From: Anisodus tanguticus
Taxonomy: Eukaryota > Streptophyta > Magnoliopsida > Solanales > Solanaceae
Reading direction: 5' to 3'
Length of the DNA: 64,000 nt
NCBI GenBank assembly: GCA_034509755.1
Contig: CM067555.1
Coordinates: forward strand, 7,510,142 to 7,574,141
Shown here piece by piece: positions 35,135-46,900 of the stretch (position 1 is the first letter of the stretch; the number at the start of each line of letters is the position of its first letter). The position numbers were made by a program, and so were the translations under genes. Under the pieces are notes generated by a model. That model saw only the letters and a list, made by a program, of their open reading frames with translations, was not told the origin of the DNA and did no database searches.

Positions 35135-36441
35135 TCACATTAGAGATTTGAGTGACCTAGCTTTAATTGGCTTCCGAGGTATCTTCTTCTCATTTTCTTC
35201 ATCATCCTCGTCTTCAACATAGTCAAATTCTTCATTATCCATGTTCGAAGATGAATATTGCTCAGCATCTTTGCGATTGGCTGTTGCATTATTCCTCCTT
35301 CCACCCCTTTTCTTGCCCCATAACGGACCAAAACCCGAATAATCGTAAAATTCGCAAGGATTGGAAGAAGAAGATGATGATTTTTTAGCACGAGGGCGGC
35401 GACGCGGACTTCCCGTCTCCGCCACTGCAGCATCCTGTTGCTTCTCCGATTTCTTATTAATGGAGTTGTTGGACAATATAGTCGTATTATTCTCATCCAT
35501 TAATAACCCTAGCTCCTTCATATCTACATCCTCGTTGTCCTGCTTAATTTTCTTAACATCAACAGAAACGTCCTCAGTAACGCTACTTTCGAAGTAGTTA
35601 TCCCATTTTGAACAATTGATCTCAGACCCCACTTGTAGGATTACATCAGATATATTGTTGATCTCTTTCGTTTCGTCCACTTTCATTGACGTGACACTAA
35701 GCAAAATTAAATATGGTAACTTAGGATATCAAACCATCAAGAATCGAGGCAAAATTTCACATGATCAAGAGTATTACTGATACACCCAACTATTATCTTA
35801 AAATGTAGAGAAAAAAGGTTCTGGGACTAGAAAAATTCTACTTATTGTTTTCTACATATATAAAGAAAATAAAATGCTGAAGTTAAAAAAGGAATCAAAT
35901 TGATTTAACAGCCGAAAAGTTACCTCTCGACAGTTCCATTAGAATTATAAAAGGTCGTCCCATTATCAGCATATCCATCGAACTGCACAGAAAAGAAATT
36001 TTTATCGTTTCTTAAAAGAATAGGAGTTGTACAGTAAAAAATAGGGCATAACAGAGAAAACCCATGTAACAAATCGAATAAAGAATGCTAAACACACGAT
36101 AGAAATGGTGGGATCGAAATTATTTAGTGAACCTGAACCCTAGTTATAAGAGTTACAAACAAAACCCTAAAACAAAAACACAGAAAAAAACAAAACAAAA
36201 CAAAATGAAGGGTCGACATATCAAAAGAACAAAATGGGTATTCATAGATCTGAAAAAGAGAGAAAAATTAGCTTAGATTGATTAATGGACTGACCTGATA
36301 ATTAGAAGAACATGGCGGCGGAACAAGTGGGTCTTCATTTTCTTCAATGGGGAAAGTGATAACATCCCATGGAGACTGATTGAGTTGGCAAACATGGGTA
36401 TATATGAGAGGGGAAATCCTGGCATGCTTTCTTATTCTCAT
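35135..36441 (-). CDS. Unrecognised plant protein, basic/acidic, probably nuclear
   Basis: Three exons on the minus strand, 36441-36295, 35982-35924 and 35696-35135, joined by GT..AG introns with matching phases, encode 255 residues. I do not recognise the family. The first 30 residues are compact and look conserved (RISPLIYTHVCQLNQSPWDVITF). The middle is acidic (DVSVDVKKIKQDNEDVDMKE). The end has basic clusters usable as nuclear signals (RRRPRAKK, GKKRGGRR) around an aromatic motif, CEFYDYSGFGPLWGKKRGG. It finishes with a run of Asp/Glu and a basic tail. The ATG at 36441 was chosen because a TATATATA box lies about 90 bp upstream and no earlier in-frame ATG exists. Function unknown; the aromatic-plus-basic motif is the part to search with. 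Confidence 0.75.
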
Positions 36442-36525
36442 ACCTGATGATGAAAGCTCAAGTATTTTTGGACTAGGCACGTATGGGGAGTAGATCCAAA
36501 AGGACTTTCTTTGTCTTTCCTCTCT

Positions 36526-36533
36526 CTATATAT
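36526..36533 (-). promoter_or_regulatory. Putative TATA box of the 35135-36441 gene
   Basis: TATATATA on the minus strand, followed by a GA-rich leader (AGAGAGAGGAAAGACAAAG). It supports a start codon at 36441 and a 5' UTR of roughly 60 bases. Confidence 0.45.
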
Positions 36534-36541
36534 AGTGTATA

Positions 36542-37460
36542 TCTATACCTGTATCTAAATATTTTTTAGACTTAAATTTATCTTGTTCCACTACAGTAGT
36601 GTAAAGTTTACAGTTTTTATAGTAGGTGGAACTTATAAAGGGTGCAAAATTACTTGTATATAAGGGTGTGTAATATTTTCCAAGTAAATATTTTTTTTAA
36701 AAATAAGTTATTTTTTATGTATTTTCTTGTATATTGAATATGCAAGTTGAAAAATAACATTTTAAGAACATTTGCAATATTCAAAGTAAAAGATTATGAA
36801 GTTTTTAAATCCGGAATGTAACTTCTGGTCATGAGGTAGGCAGGGAGTTTGGTGGGTAGGAGGGGGGTGGGGTAAAAATTTCTCATTTCTTTTAATTTTT
36901 TATAAAAATAAATTAAAATATATGAAATAGAAAATATGTTGAGGGTCAGGGGGCGGGATGGTGGGGATGAGAGGTTAGGTGGTGGTGGGAGTTGTGGTGG
37001 GGTGAGGATGGAGTTGGTATGTGTTGGTGTTTTTATTGAATTCGGAAAATATTTTCTGTTAAATTTTTATAATTTTTTTTAAAAAATATTTAGTGTAACT
37101 AAACAAGAGAAAAAGAAAAAAAAGGCAGTCTAATGCATTAAATTCTCGCTATTTGCAGGATCCTTGAAAGAATCGGACCACAAGGGTCTATGGTACGCAA
37201 AATATTTTAAAATCATACCAAATACATCCTAAGTTCAAAATTATTATACTAACAGATATTGAATCTTCTCGTGTGTTTACTTTTAAAGTGGGGTACGTGC
37301 GAGCGAGGGGAGTGGGGGTTTGGGCATGAAGTGTTTATTGACTTGTGTGACTCTTGGATTTGCAGATCTCATAACACAAAACTCGATGATAAAAATGAGA
37401 AGGATGAGATGGGGGTAGGGGTAGGACAATCAACAATGGCTAGTTGGTTAGGTCAGAATT
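36542..37460. other. Upstream intergenic region with G-rich patches, no gene seen
   Basis: AT-rich DNA broken by two G-rich patches on the plus strand (36840-36875 and 36945-37020) with many GGG runs. A short fragment resembling the GGACCACAAGGGTCTATGGTACGC block of Au/TS SINEs lies at about 37155-37200. Confidence 0.45.
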
Positions 37461-37478
37461 AACTTTTCTGTTGCTTTC

Positions 37479-37719
37479 TATGAGGGGGAAAGTCCCGAAA
37501 GCGAAATCTCTCACCTGTACTAGAGGCCCCTTGGCCATATGGAATGTAAATCGAAGGATATGTGCGAGTGGCAGCCCTGCAAGGGAGAGGACCAACGGGA
37601 CACGAACCCAGCAGCAGTCCTTGTAATATTTCAACAAAAACTGTCACCACACGGATTCAAACCCACGACGTCGGAGTAGTTGTACCTTAATCACCTTGTC
37701 ACTTACCAATCCGTGGGGC
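37479..37719 (-). mobile_element. tRNA-derived SINE with target-site duplication
   Basis: On the minus strand the 5' region reads like a tRNA: GGATTGGTAAGTGACAAGG (A-box area) and GGGTTTGAATCC (B box, near 37640-37651). The target duplication AACTTTTCTGTTGC(T/C)TTCT is at 37461-37478 and 37720-37737 with one mismatch. Its body differs from the Au/TS copies at 25150 and 47399, so it is another family. Confidence 0.72.
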
Positions 37720-37737
37720 AACTTTTCTGTTGCCTTC

Positions 37738-38493
37738 TTGGCCCTTCAAATTTATTCATCTTTTTTACTATTCCATCATCTTCACAAATTACAAGACTAC
37801 ACCAACATATATTTATTAATAAAAATGTATTTTTAAAGAGTTTGCTGTATTACTACCATTAAAGCTGCCATTATAAGAGACGTCAGGCAACTTTGTCTCG
37901 AATGGTGAAGCAAATATTTTAGGATGTATTATTATTTGACATTTTTGAATTTTTGTGGCTTAAATTGTCTTATACCTTATTATCTGCCTGAACTCCCTAC
38001 GGAAGTTTATTCATAATTTAAGGTTCAAAATTTTAACATAAACACAAAATCTACCAGATACAACGGGTGCTTTACAATAGTGACGGAGAGTGAACATACA
38101 AAATTAATAAGGGTATGAAGGGACTGAAAAAAATTGCAATTTGCACAATGAGTGAATATACTCAACTGTCGAGGTAATTCAATGATTCAAATATATATCA
38201 AAACGTTTAATTTCTTTTTATCATTTTATACGGTGTAATTTTTTGAGCAAGAATAAATTATATTGGTAATAAATGTATCGGGATCAAAAAAATTTAACCG
38301 AACACATGACAAGCATAGAAGGAGCTCATAGTCAACACGTGTCAGCTTGGCCGAGACTGAAGAGCTCTTAACCGTCCAAGAACTTGGTTCCAAATCCGTT
38401 TCGCTCATACCAACTAGCCATTTGTAAGGTAGCATTCTTACAAATTTGGAGAGATATCACAGACATCTTACTTCAGAGAGTACTTGCACGGCT
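37738..38493. other. Intergenic DNA, no gene seen
   Basis: AT-rich sequence without a supported gene or element. Confidence 0.4.
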
Positions 38494-40126
38494 TGTAACA
38501 CTCCGTACTTTCGGATAACGGTGGAACACGTAAACGTAGGCAAGTGGACCCAGACCCGGGAAGTTATGTTGTACTCGCATATACTAATAAGAAAATTAAT
38601 ATATAAAATGATGTGGTCCCGAAATAATTTTGGATTACATAAGTGCGATGGCGGGAAGTAATAATAATTTTATATCCCCAAGGAGGTTATAGACTAGTGT
38701 CATATTTCAAGGATTATGACATTAAGTATAAGAGGATTTTATAAGTTGTCAGGGATTTAAGTGAAACAGAATCGAGAATTTAGTTGCGTGTATAATTAAT
38801 TAATTGTGGGATTAATTAATTATAAGCGGAGGACGAAATTCAGTAGAATTATGTGTTGCCTTATAACATACGATTGGGGTGACTTAGTTTAACAACTGAT
38901 TGTTGGCAGCTTCAGAGCTTCACCAGTCCCCACACATGCACCCTTCTCTTCTACTAAAAGTCCTCACCTTCATATGATTCTGAAGAAATCCTTCCATGGA
39001 AAAGCACTTACCACACTTCAATTAGAAGGGATGAGTCTCTATTGATAATCGCCGGAAGTTCTCGACCAAATTGGGGATTTCCGTAAGCTTCTGTGGGAGA
39101 AATTCAGAGCTTTCTGAACTTTAATTCCAGTAGAACCGAAGTCTTAAACAAGCCTAGAGACTCAGAAGCTAAGCAAGAACCTTTAATTCGAAAAGATTCT
39201 GGCGTGAATCAATTTTGGGCTCTGTTGTTTCTGCTTGTCGGAAATTGATTTGGGCGAAAGGTTTTCCAACGATTCTCGTCGCTAAGTCTAACATAGGTAA
39301 TCTTTCCTATTCTTGAGTTTATACGGATTTTAGAACACGATTCTTACTAGTTTTAAGATGATTATCGAAAATGCTAAGTTTGGGTTGGGTATTGTCGGGA
39401 CTGCCGTAGTTGTAAGGTGTTGGGGTTGCATGTGAAATTATTGTACTGTTTTGGATATTATAACAGTAAAAAGAAGGATTAAGAAGAGTTGATTGTATGG
39501 TTATATGCATGGTATTTGACATAGAAGAAGAATAATTCTACGCGTACAAGATGTTCGCTAGAATGTCTCAATGAATCTGTTTCTAGTATACTGATTCGAT
39601 TATGATTTAAATCATTCGTGTGATGTAGATAATCATTCATAGAGCTTACAAGGATCCGCGGAACTTAGATAATTTCGACAACAAGGTATGTAAGGCTCTT
39701 TCTTTCTTTTGGCATAATTCTGTATGCGAATCATAACCATCGTGTTGCTACATAAATTACTCTACTCTTAGTAGTTAGGAATGATCAAGTTATTGACTCC
39801 TATGTTGAAAGAATGTTCAAGTATGTTTCTAAGACCTTAATAAGGCACACCGAAAAAGAGGTTGATGTTCCCAATGTTAACCAAAGGTGTAAAGGACATT
39901 ATGTCACTCCGGATATTTTATTATTATTCATGCGTTTCATTTGCATTGCATTCATATGTTACCCAGGACCACTTGTGTTATGCTCATTACTATATGGTAA
40001 ATATTATATATACATAATCTTCGTCCATCTTTTTCTCTCCCATGCTTTCCGTTGGTCAACAAGCAACCAATGAAAATATGGAGGAGAAGGTGGGGGACCT
40101 CTGCGCGGAAACAATCAGATTATCGT

Positions 40127-40130
<4 letters not shown>

Positions 40131-40221
<91 letters not shown>

Positions 40222-40238
40222 GGGGGGGGGGGGGGGGG
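40131..40238. repeat. Compound microsatellite (CA)n(TA)n(G)n
   Basis: About 28 CA units, then about 16 TA units, then a run of about 19 G. The lengths are likely variable between individuals and may be imprecise in the assembly. Translations through it are artefacts. Confidence 0.95.
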
Positions 40239-40679
40239 AATTGGGGAAAGGAAAAAAGGCGTTATATATGCACACCACCTGCAACTGGTACAGACTATCA
40301 CAAAAGAGCCCGAATAGGCCAATATAATGTGATGATGTGATGCCCTTGTGTGGCGATATAACATGATGCCCACAGAGGCGGTTATGGGAGGATTCCTGTG
40401 TGGACATTAGTATACCGCATTTGCATCATGCATACATTCATTAATCATTATATGGTATGACGTCTACAGAGGCTGTTATGGTAAGGAAGATACCCGAAGA
40501 GGGTTATGTATATGTATACTGCATTGTGCATAACATTTAGGCATTTGTATTAGGACCCTCAGAGGCATTTACTGATGTTCAGTTGTTTCTGTTTCAGACT
40601 ATGATATATCTCTGCTATGTTATTTCTTATGCCTGACATACTCAGTACATCAGTAGTACCAATTTTCATAAATCTTCGT

Positions 40680-40851
40680 CGCTTCCATCCGTGAAGAACC
40701 CGATCCACCCGATTCACCCGTGGATGATGGGTGGATCGGATGTGGATTAAAAAAAATAGGGTGATGGATGGGTCGGGTGGTGGATGGATCGTTGGCGGGT
40801 GAAGGCGGCTTGAGATCCACCCGATCCACCTCCGATCCATTGCCAGCCCTA
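40680..40851. mobile_element. Possible non-autonomous hAT fragment
   Basis: The right end, read in reverse, is CTAGGGCTGGCAATGGATCGG, similar to TAGGGGTGGCAA termini of plant hAT elements. The interior is made of GGTGGATCGG/CCACCCGATCC repeats, comparable in style to the subterminal repeats of the hAT at 19188. The left end does not match as a terminal inverted repeat, so the copy may be truncated. Confidence 0.35.
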
Positions 40852-41253
40852 GACGTCCCTTTTGTCGGGGGATGCTGCGTTTTATGTCCGCAGGTTCATA
40901 TCGAGAGAGTGACGGTTCACATTAGTAGGTTGTTGGCTCAGCTGGTATTTGGAGCACTCTATTTCGCTTCGGAATTGCTAAAACTTTACCTACACATAAT
41001 TAAGGAAACAAATTGAGAATTTAATAGGAGAGAATAAGAGAAAGAGGATCAAATTCTGATAAGAATTGAAATGAGGGGACTTGGCAAAATGGGTTTACCG
41101 GGAAGGTTACAGGGAAGGGATTTGAAAATATTTGGTTTTTGGGTCTAATTGATTTTCGGCGCAACGGATTAGGGAGATAATAAAGATAAAGGATTATGGC
41201 AATGCTATATAATACTAATGTAAAAAAAATAGTTTAATTAGGTACAAAAATTA

Positions 41254-41428
41254 ACAACAACAACAATATACCTAGTGAAATTCCATAACGTGGGTCTGGG
41301 GAGGGTAGAGTGTACGCAGACCTTGCCTCTACCATGGTAGGTAGAGCGACTATTTCCGAGAGACACTCGGCTCAAGACATAGCATAAGAACAAGCAAAGC
41401 AACAACAAAAGCAGAGCAAGAGCAAAGC
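41254..41428 (-). mobile_element. 5'-truncated RTE LINE (3' end only)
   Basis: The 175 bp match, in reverse orientation, the 3' end of the RTE LINE at 62090-62250, including the GTAGGTAGAGCGA block and the terminal GTTGTTGTT repeats (here AACAACAACAA). A perfect 18-bp target duplication AATTAGGTACAAAAATTA flanks it (41236-41253 and 41429-41446). This is a textbook target-primed, truncated LINE insertion. Confidence 0.9.
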
Positions 41429-41703
41429 AATTAGGTACAAAAATTACTAAAGTAAAAATTAATTTTGATAAAATTCAAAGTAAAAATAAAATAGGTAGCT
41501 ATGAGCATGAATATGTATTTGTTATATCTTAATACGTACTAGAAATAATTTTCTCATAATTTGTAAATAATAAGATTATAGAAATACAATATTTTTAATA
41601 TACAGTTATAATAATAAGGTAATCACGTTAATCGTGATATAATATTTTTAAAAGTAACCATAATTATAACATGATAGCTATATGTTGCTAATAAAAAAAT
41701 GCA

Positions 41704-42057
41704 CAAGTAAATATTTATAAGTATACGAGTAGGATTAGTGCAATATAACAAGAGTAATATTGTGATAAGAAAATGCTCAAGTGTTAGAGTAATTATGGGG
41801 ATATCCCATAATTACTTCTCATTTATTATAATTGATATTGTAATATATTGTAATTATTATGATTGTAATTAGTATCTTATATTTTAGGTAAGGTAGATTA
41901 GTCTTTCATTATTCAAGTAGTATATATATATATATATATATATATATTGATTGTATCTTTGGAATAATATTGATCAAGGAATTATCTTCCTACATCAAGT
42001 AAATATTTGTAAGTATACAAGTAGGATTAGTGCAGTATAACAAAAGCAATATTGTGA
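41704..42057. repeat. 62-bp tandem duplication, units separated by a solo LTR
   Basis: Units 41704-41765 and 41996-42057 both begin CAAGTAAATATTT and end AATATTGTGA, with about five differences. Before the LTR arrived they were separated by only about 16 bases. Confidence 0.85.
41782..41994 (+). repeat. Solo Copia LTR
   Basis: A 213-bp LTR starting TGTTAGAGTAATTATGGGGATATCC and ending CTTCCTACA. It belongs to the same family as the element at 1785-6766. The perfect duplication TCAAG (41777-41781 and 41995-41999) shows a complete insertion later reduced to one LTR by LTR-LTR recombination. An internal TA microsatellite has expanded at 41919-41947. Confidence 0.92.
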
Positions 42058-43309
42058 GGGAAAAATTAACTTGCTTGGTTATGTCGGAAAGAGAGTAATT
42101 GCCTAAGTAAAAAATAAATTTTATAAAATAATACTTAAGTTAAAAGGCGGTGATAATGACAAAAAATAGAGAAAATTATAAGCAAGTTGACTTCACAGTG
42201 TGACAAAAATAATATAATTAACATATTACTAATAAATAGAAGCTCAAAGAGATAAATCGGAAATAAGGAGGAATAAAATTGAGTGTCAACGAGGGGAAGA
42301 ATTGAAACATACTTCTTATGTAAAGATTAATCTGATTTATTTTATTTTATTAGAACAGGTTACAGATTATTTGAAATAAAAAATATTAATTAACAAATGA
42401 AGTCTGTTAGTCCAAAATTGCATTTTAAGCCACTTCGGTAACGATATGGAGATTCAAGACTAACATTTTGGGATAAAGACATAAATGACCATCAGGTTGA
42501 AACTATTGACGCCAGATGATCCAAAAAGCTTAAAAAACATTATTTTTAGGATTTTCAAAATAATTTTATTATATATTTTTTTCAATTAATTTCAGTATAT
42601 GTATAGAAATTATATCATTATTGTATAGAAAATGTATAACTGTATATATAGAAAATGTATCATACATATAAAAATTGTATCATTGTTGATTTATCTATAA
42701 TCAATGTATATTCACTAATTATACACATATTATACACGTTTTAAGATATTTATTAAAAGAAAACAGTCCAAAAAAGAGATAGATCTAGGGATACAAAAAC
42801 AAAACATCTTCCTTCATTATTGAGTCAAAAATTTGCCAGAAATTATTGAGAATGAAATATACAGAGGAGTGTGTGTACGTGCCACTGATTTGTTGGATAA
42901 ACTTAATATCTGAGTATTATAGCTATGATTTAAAGAAAAAGAAAAATTAATCCGAATCGATCGATAAAATCAGGACAAAGAGTGTTGTTGAGATACACCA
43001 TCGTAATCTTTGAATTTCATGAGTCTTAGGAAAATAATTTTTTTGCTATTTCTCAATAGGTTGTAAGAACAATCTTAAGACATTCTTCACCAATCTAATG
43101 TTGACCGTACTATTATTATCTTAACTTCTTGTTTCAAAGGATGTAAAGTAATTACACACAAAAATATAAAATAATACACATGCACATAATCATTTATCGC
43201 CTTGATGAGCAAGCAAATCTTAGTCTGCGTTGCTACCTACAAAGCAACAAGAGCACTGGTATGACCAGCAATATAAATAAAGGAAACCTCCTAAGTAATA
43301 TATGTGTAA
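42058..43309. other. Intergenic DNA, no gene seen
   Basis: AT-rich. Repeated GTATAGAAAATGTAT phrases at 42600-42680 are the only visible structure. Confidence 0.45.
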
Positions 43310-43314
43310 GCTTA

Positions 43315-43615
43315 ACTCAATCCGAAAAACTAGCATGCAGGGCGAGGATTGTCTAAGTTCATATAAATAGTATATAAAGAGTGCATGTTTTCATTCTATA
43401 TCTGATGTGAGACTCTTAACACTCTCCGTGGATAATATAATTTGAGGGCCAACAATCGGTGAACAAAGAATTAGAATGAGTCTGACTCTGATACCATGTA
43501 AAGAATGGATTTTGGATCTAATTTAACCCCAAAAGCTAATTCGTAGGGTGATGATTGTTCAAGTCCATATAAGTAATTCATGTCCCATTTCATATCCGAT
43601 GTGAGGCTCTTAACA
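43315..43615 (-). mobile_element. TRIM: 301-bp miniature LTR retrotransposon
   Basis: Two short LTRs, 43315-43421 (107 bp) and 43497-43615 (119 bp), flank a 75-bp interior. On the minus strand the LTRs start TGTTAAGAG(C/T)CTCACATC and end CTTACA or TTTACA. The interior carries TGGTATCAGAGTC, a primer-binding site for initiator tRNA-Met (43484-43496), and a purine-rich tract before the left LTR. A perfect target duplication ATATG flanks it (43310-43314 and 43616-43620). There is no coding capacity. It lies about 370 bp upstream of the eIF2-alpha start codon, in the opposite orientation. Confidence 0.88.
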
Positions 43616-43620
43616 ATATG

Positions 43621-43979
43621 GACAATCTTCCCTGTTTTCATTTTCCAGCCGTCGGAGATTCATCAGTGTCTATTCTCCCATTGGAGTTTGCGGGAGAAGC
43701 ATGATGTCATCATGGTTGGCCAAATTTATCTTTATTTATAAGGAAGGTTCAGTGAGAAGGAAAAGAAATAGTAGAATAAAAAGTAAGAAAATAAGATTCA
43801 GTCAAATTTATCTTTATTTAAAAGGAAGGTATAGTTATAGAATTTCCCAAGAACGCAATTTTTACCCTTGTCTAAATAAATAAAAAAAAGATTTAACTTT
43901 AATTCACGAAAACCTCAAAGTTTTTTTTGTTGCCAAATAAAAATCCTTGCCATTGGCAGAAACCCTAGTAAGTGACCCA
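43621..43979 (+). promoter_or_regulatory. Upstream region and 5' leader of the eIF2-alpha gene
   Basis: It contains a 28-bp direct repeat (CAAATTTATCTTTATTTA, then AAGGAAGGT) at 43721-43748 and 43803-43830. The 5' UTR ends near 43979. No clear TATA box was recognised. Confidence 0.4.
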
Positions 43980-46900
43980 ATGATGTCGAGCAAGTCACCG
44001 AACCTGGAATGCCGAATGTACGAAGCGAAGTATCCGGAAGTAGACCAAGCAGTAATGATACAGGTGAAAAGCATGGCTGATAGTGGCGCATATGTTTCTC
44101 TTCTGGAGTACAATAACATTGAAGGAATGATCCTTTTCTCTGAGCTGTCTCGTCGTCGTATTCGGAGTATTAGTAGTCTTATTAAGGTGGGACGTATCGA
44201 GCCGGTTATGGTACTTAGGGTTGATAAAGAGAAAGGTTATATCGATCTCAGTAAACGTAGGGTTTCTGAGGAAGATATTTCGGGTTGTGAGGAGAGGTAT
44301 AATAAGAGTAAGCTTGTTCATTCTATTATGCGTCATGTTGCTGAAACTATGGGAATTGATCTGGAGGTCAGTTAATTTCTCTAAATTACAGTTTCTTGTT
44401 GTTTGTATGAAGGTATTTATCTGGATATTGAGTTTAAAAGATGTTAATTTTGACATTTTGTATTATTTGTGATGATGGATGGAGAACATTAATGTAACTC
44501 AAAAATTTGGAATAGTTTTTATCTGGATGTTGAGTTAAAGATGTTATTTTTACTTTGTATTATTCGTGATAATGGATGGAAAACATTAATGTACTTTTTA
44601 AAATTTGGAATAGTTTGATGAATTTGAATTATTGCAATATCTGTAAATGGGAAATTGTCATGTATATTGTAACAAAGGGAGCAAAACATTTGATTGGATT
44701 TGGAATTTCAATTCAATATGAGGTCTGTGGATATTAGAAATATTTGAAGTGCGAAGCAAATGGGCTGAGTTAGTATTATTGATTTGGCGTTTTTTTTTTG
44801 CACTCCCATCCGAGCTTTGGATGGTGTACAGTCCTAAAGATGAAAAATTGAAGCAAAAGAAGAGTTTATGCCAAATGATTCTTAAATTTAGGTTTTCTTG
44901 GACAAGGTCGAATTGCTCTGCTTAGTTTTAAGCAGTATGATGGAACAGGTTTCTCTTTGAAGAACTCAGAGAAAGAAAAATGTGGTTTGGCAAAAGATTT
45001 AGCTATGAGCTTGTTCCTTTGTGCTATGTTAAAGATTAAGGATAGGGGTATATGAAGGTTCTTCTAAGATAACAGTTGTATATTACAAAATAAAAAAAAG
45101 GAGTTTAAGTTTATGCTTTCCATTATCAGTTTGTTTGTGGATACCATACAATGATTTCTCTTCTTAAAAACTCCAGTTTGATACAGAAATCTAGAATACC
45201 TGGATTTGGAAGAAGTATGTTTCACAATTTATTCTGTCACATTATTGTGAAATTTGGACAATGTTAACTTTCCTATTAGATTTAGTTCTTTGGGTAATGA
45301 CCTGCTGCGAGGACAAGCAGGAACTGGAGTGTCATCTTCGCTTTTTAGAGAGTTCATGAGTGCAGAAAACAGCTGATGTTACTGCAATTGTATGTTGTCC
45401 ATGGTCAATGTAGGGTTTCAAGTTTCAAAACATTATTTGTGAATTGTATTGAAGGGGGAAGAGCCCTGTTCTGCTGGTGTATGGTCCGGCCCTACTGGAT
45501 TGGTGGTAGTACAGAGCGTTGACTAAATTCTTATAAGAATTTTATGAAATTTATCTGTTTGAGTATCAAGTGTGAACATAGATTTGGTATCACGTTTCTC
45601 TGCCTTACTGCTTCGTAACTGGGAGTGTGTAAATATTTTATACTCTATGTAATGCCTTAACATGATGGAGTTGTTACTTTCATTTGCTCTTTCTCTCTTT
45701 CATTGACCTTGTAATATTTTGGCTCAAGTGTGATTATTCTGTCCTGGCATCTCTGGTGATTTCTTCCCTTAGCCCCTTACCATATGACTGTCTGCCTAAT
45801 AGTTTACTAAACGGGTGTAACTGCTTTATCTATGTGCCCTTGGCCATGCAAACACAGAGTCATGTTAATTAGAACTTCCGCTGCTTTTAAGTGAATGTCC
45901 ATCCCCCCCCCCCCCCCCCCCCCTTTTCTTTTTCTTTCTGTGGGATTAGATGCCAGGAACTGCTTTTCCTAAATTTGGCCATGTACTGCGGGAAATTTAA
46001 TTACTTGCTCTTTGGGATATAAGAGAATCGTCATTGTTTGTTTGAGAGAAATGCATATCCATGCAATTCCACTAAGCTTAAGATTTTTCCTCTTCTAGAA
46101 TCCCTGTAAAATAGATCTTTGAATATCTTTTCTTCAATTTCTCTTAATCATTTGGCTTGTTTATTGCAGGACTTGTACATTCATGTTGGTTGGCCTTTAT
46201 ACAGAAAATACGGTCATGCTTTTGAGGTGGGAAATTTGTAAAAATTTCCAAATCTTCCTTTTCCGTTTTCTGATTGGCAAGATTCATTATAAATTTCTTT
46301 GTTTTGATTTCCAGGCATTCAAATTGGTTGTCAGTGATCCAGACTCAATTCTTAATTCCCTCACTCGTGAAGTTAAAGAAATTGGCCCTGATGGGAAAGA
46401 GGTAGGTCTTTTGTCATATCATTTTCTAGGTTAATTTCGTCTAGTGATGTCAAATAATATTTAATATCTTATCTTCTCTAGGTAACTAAGGTTTCTCCTG
46501 CTTTATCTGAGGAAGTTAAAGATGCATTAGTCAAGAATATTAGGAGGAGAATGACTCCACAGCCGTTGAAGATTCGAGCAGATATTGAGATGAAATGTTT
46601 TCAGTTTGACGGTGTTCTTCACATTAAGGTTTGTACATTTGGCATCATCATTTTCATGTTCTTATCACTTGTAGAGGTTGCAATTCCTTAATGCTGGCGT
46701 TGCTCAATAAAATGATATACCTATCAAAAGGGAAAAAGATTTCTAGAGGTTACATATTGTTTGTAATGTTAGCCTTTTATTGATGATTTATTTCACGTCT
46801 GGTGCAGGAAGCTATGCGTAAAGCTGAAGCTGCTGGTAATGATGATTGCCCTGTTAAAATTAAACTTGTTGCTCCTCCAGCATATGTGCTCAACACTCAG

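Larger units (their letters stand above)
38494..40980 (+). repeat. Gypsy-type LTR-like block, decayed
   Basis: It opens TGTAACACTCCGTACTTTCGG and contains further phrases that I associate with long Ty3/Gypsy LTRs of nightshades: a leader with ATCGCCGGAAGTTCTCGACC, GACATACTCAGTACATCAG and GACGTCCCTTTTGTCGGGGG. No internal gag-pol follows, and the right end seems cut near 40980. A compound microsatellite (40131-40238) and a GGTGGATCGG-rich inserted stretch (about 40680-40850) interrupt it. The identification rests on memory of such LTRs. Confidence 0.45.

Noticed and set aside
36301..36480. An upstream GTG at 36480 as the start of the 35135-36441 gene, adding 13 residues.
   Set aside because: Plant genes start at AUG. 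The first in-frame ATG after the TATA box is at 36441.
40129..40238. Repeats considered as a possible CRISPR-like or satellite array.
   Set aside because: It is a simple dinucleotide microsatellite with no spacers; CRISPR arrays are not expected in plant nuclear DNA.
40042..40407. Long ORFs of about 90-105 codons on both strands over the CA/TA/G repeat.
   Set aside because: They are translations of the microsatellite (Thr-His, Tyr-Ile, Gly runs) and have no other coding signal.
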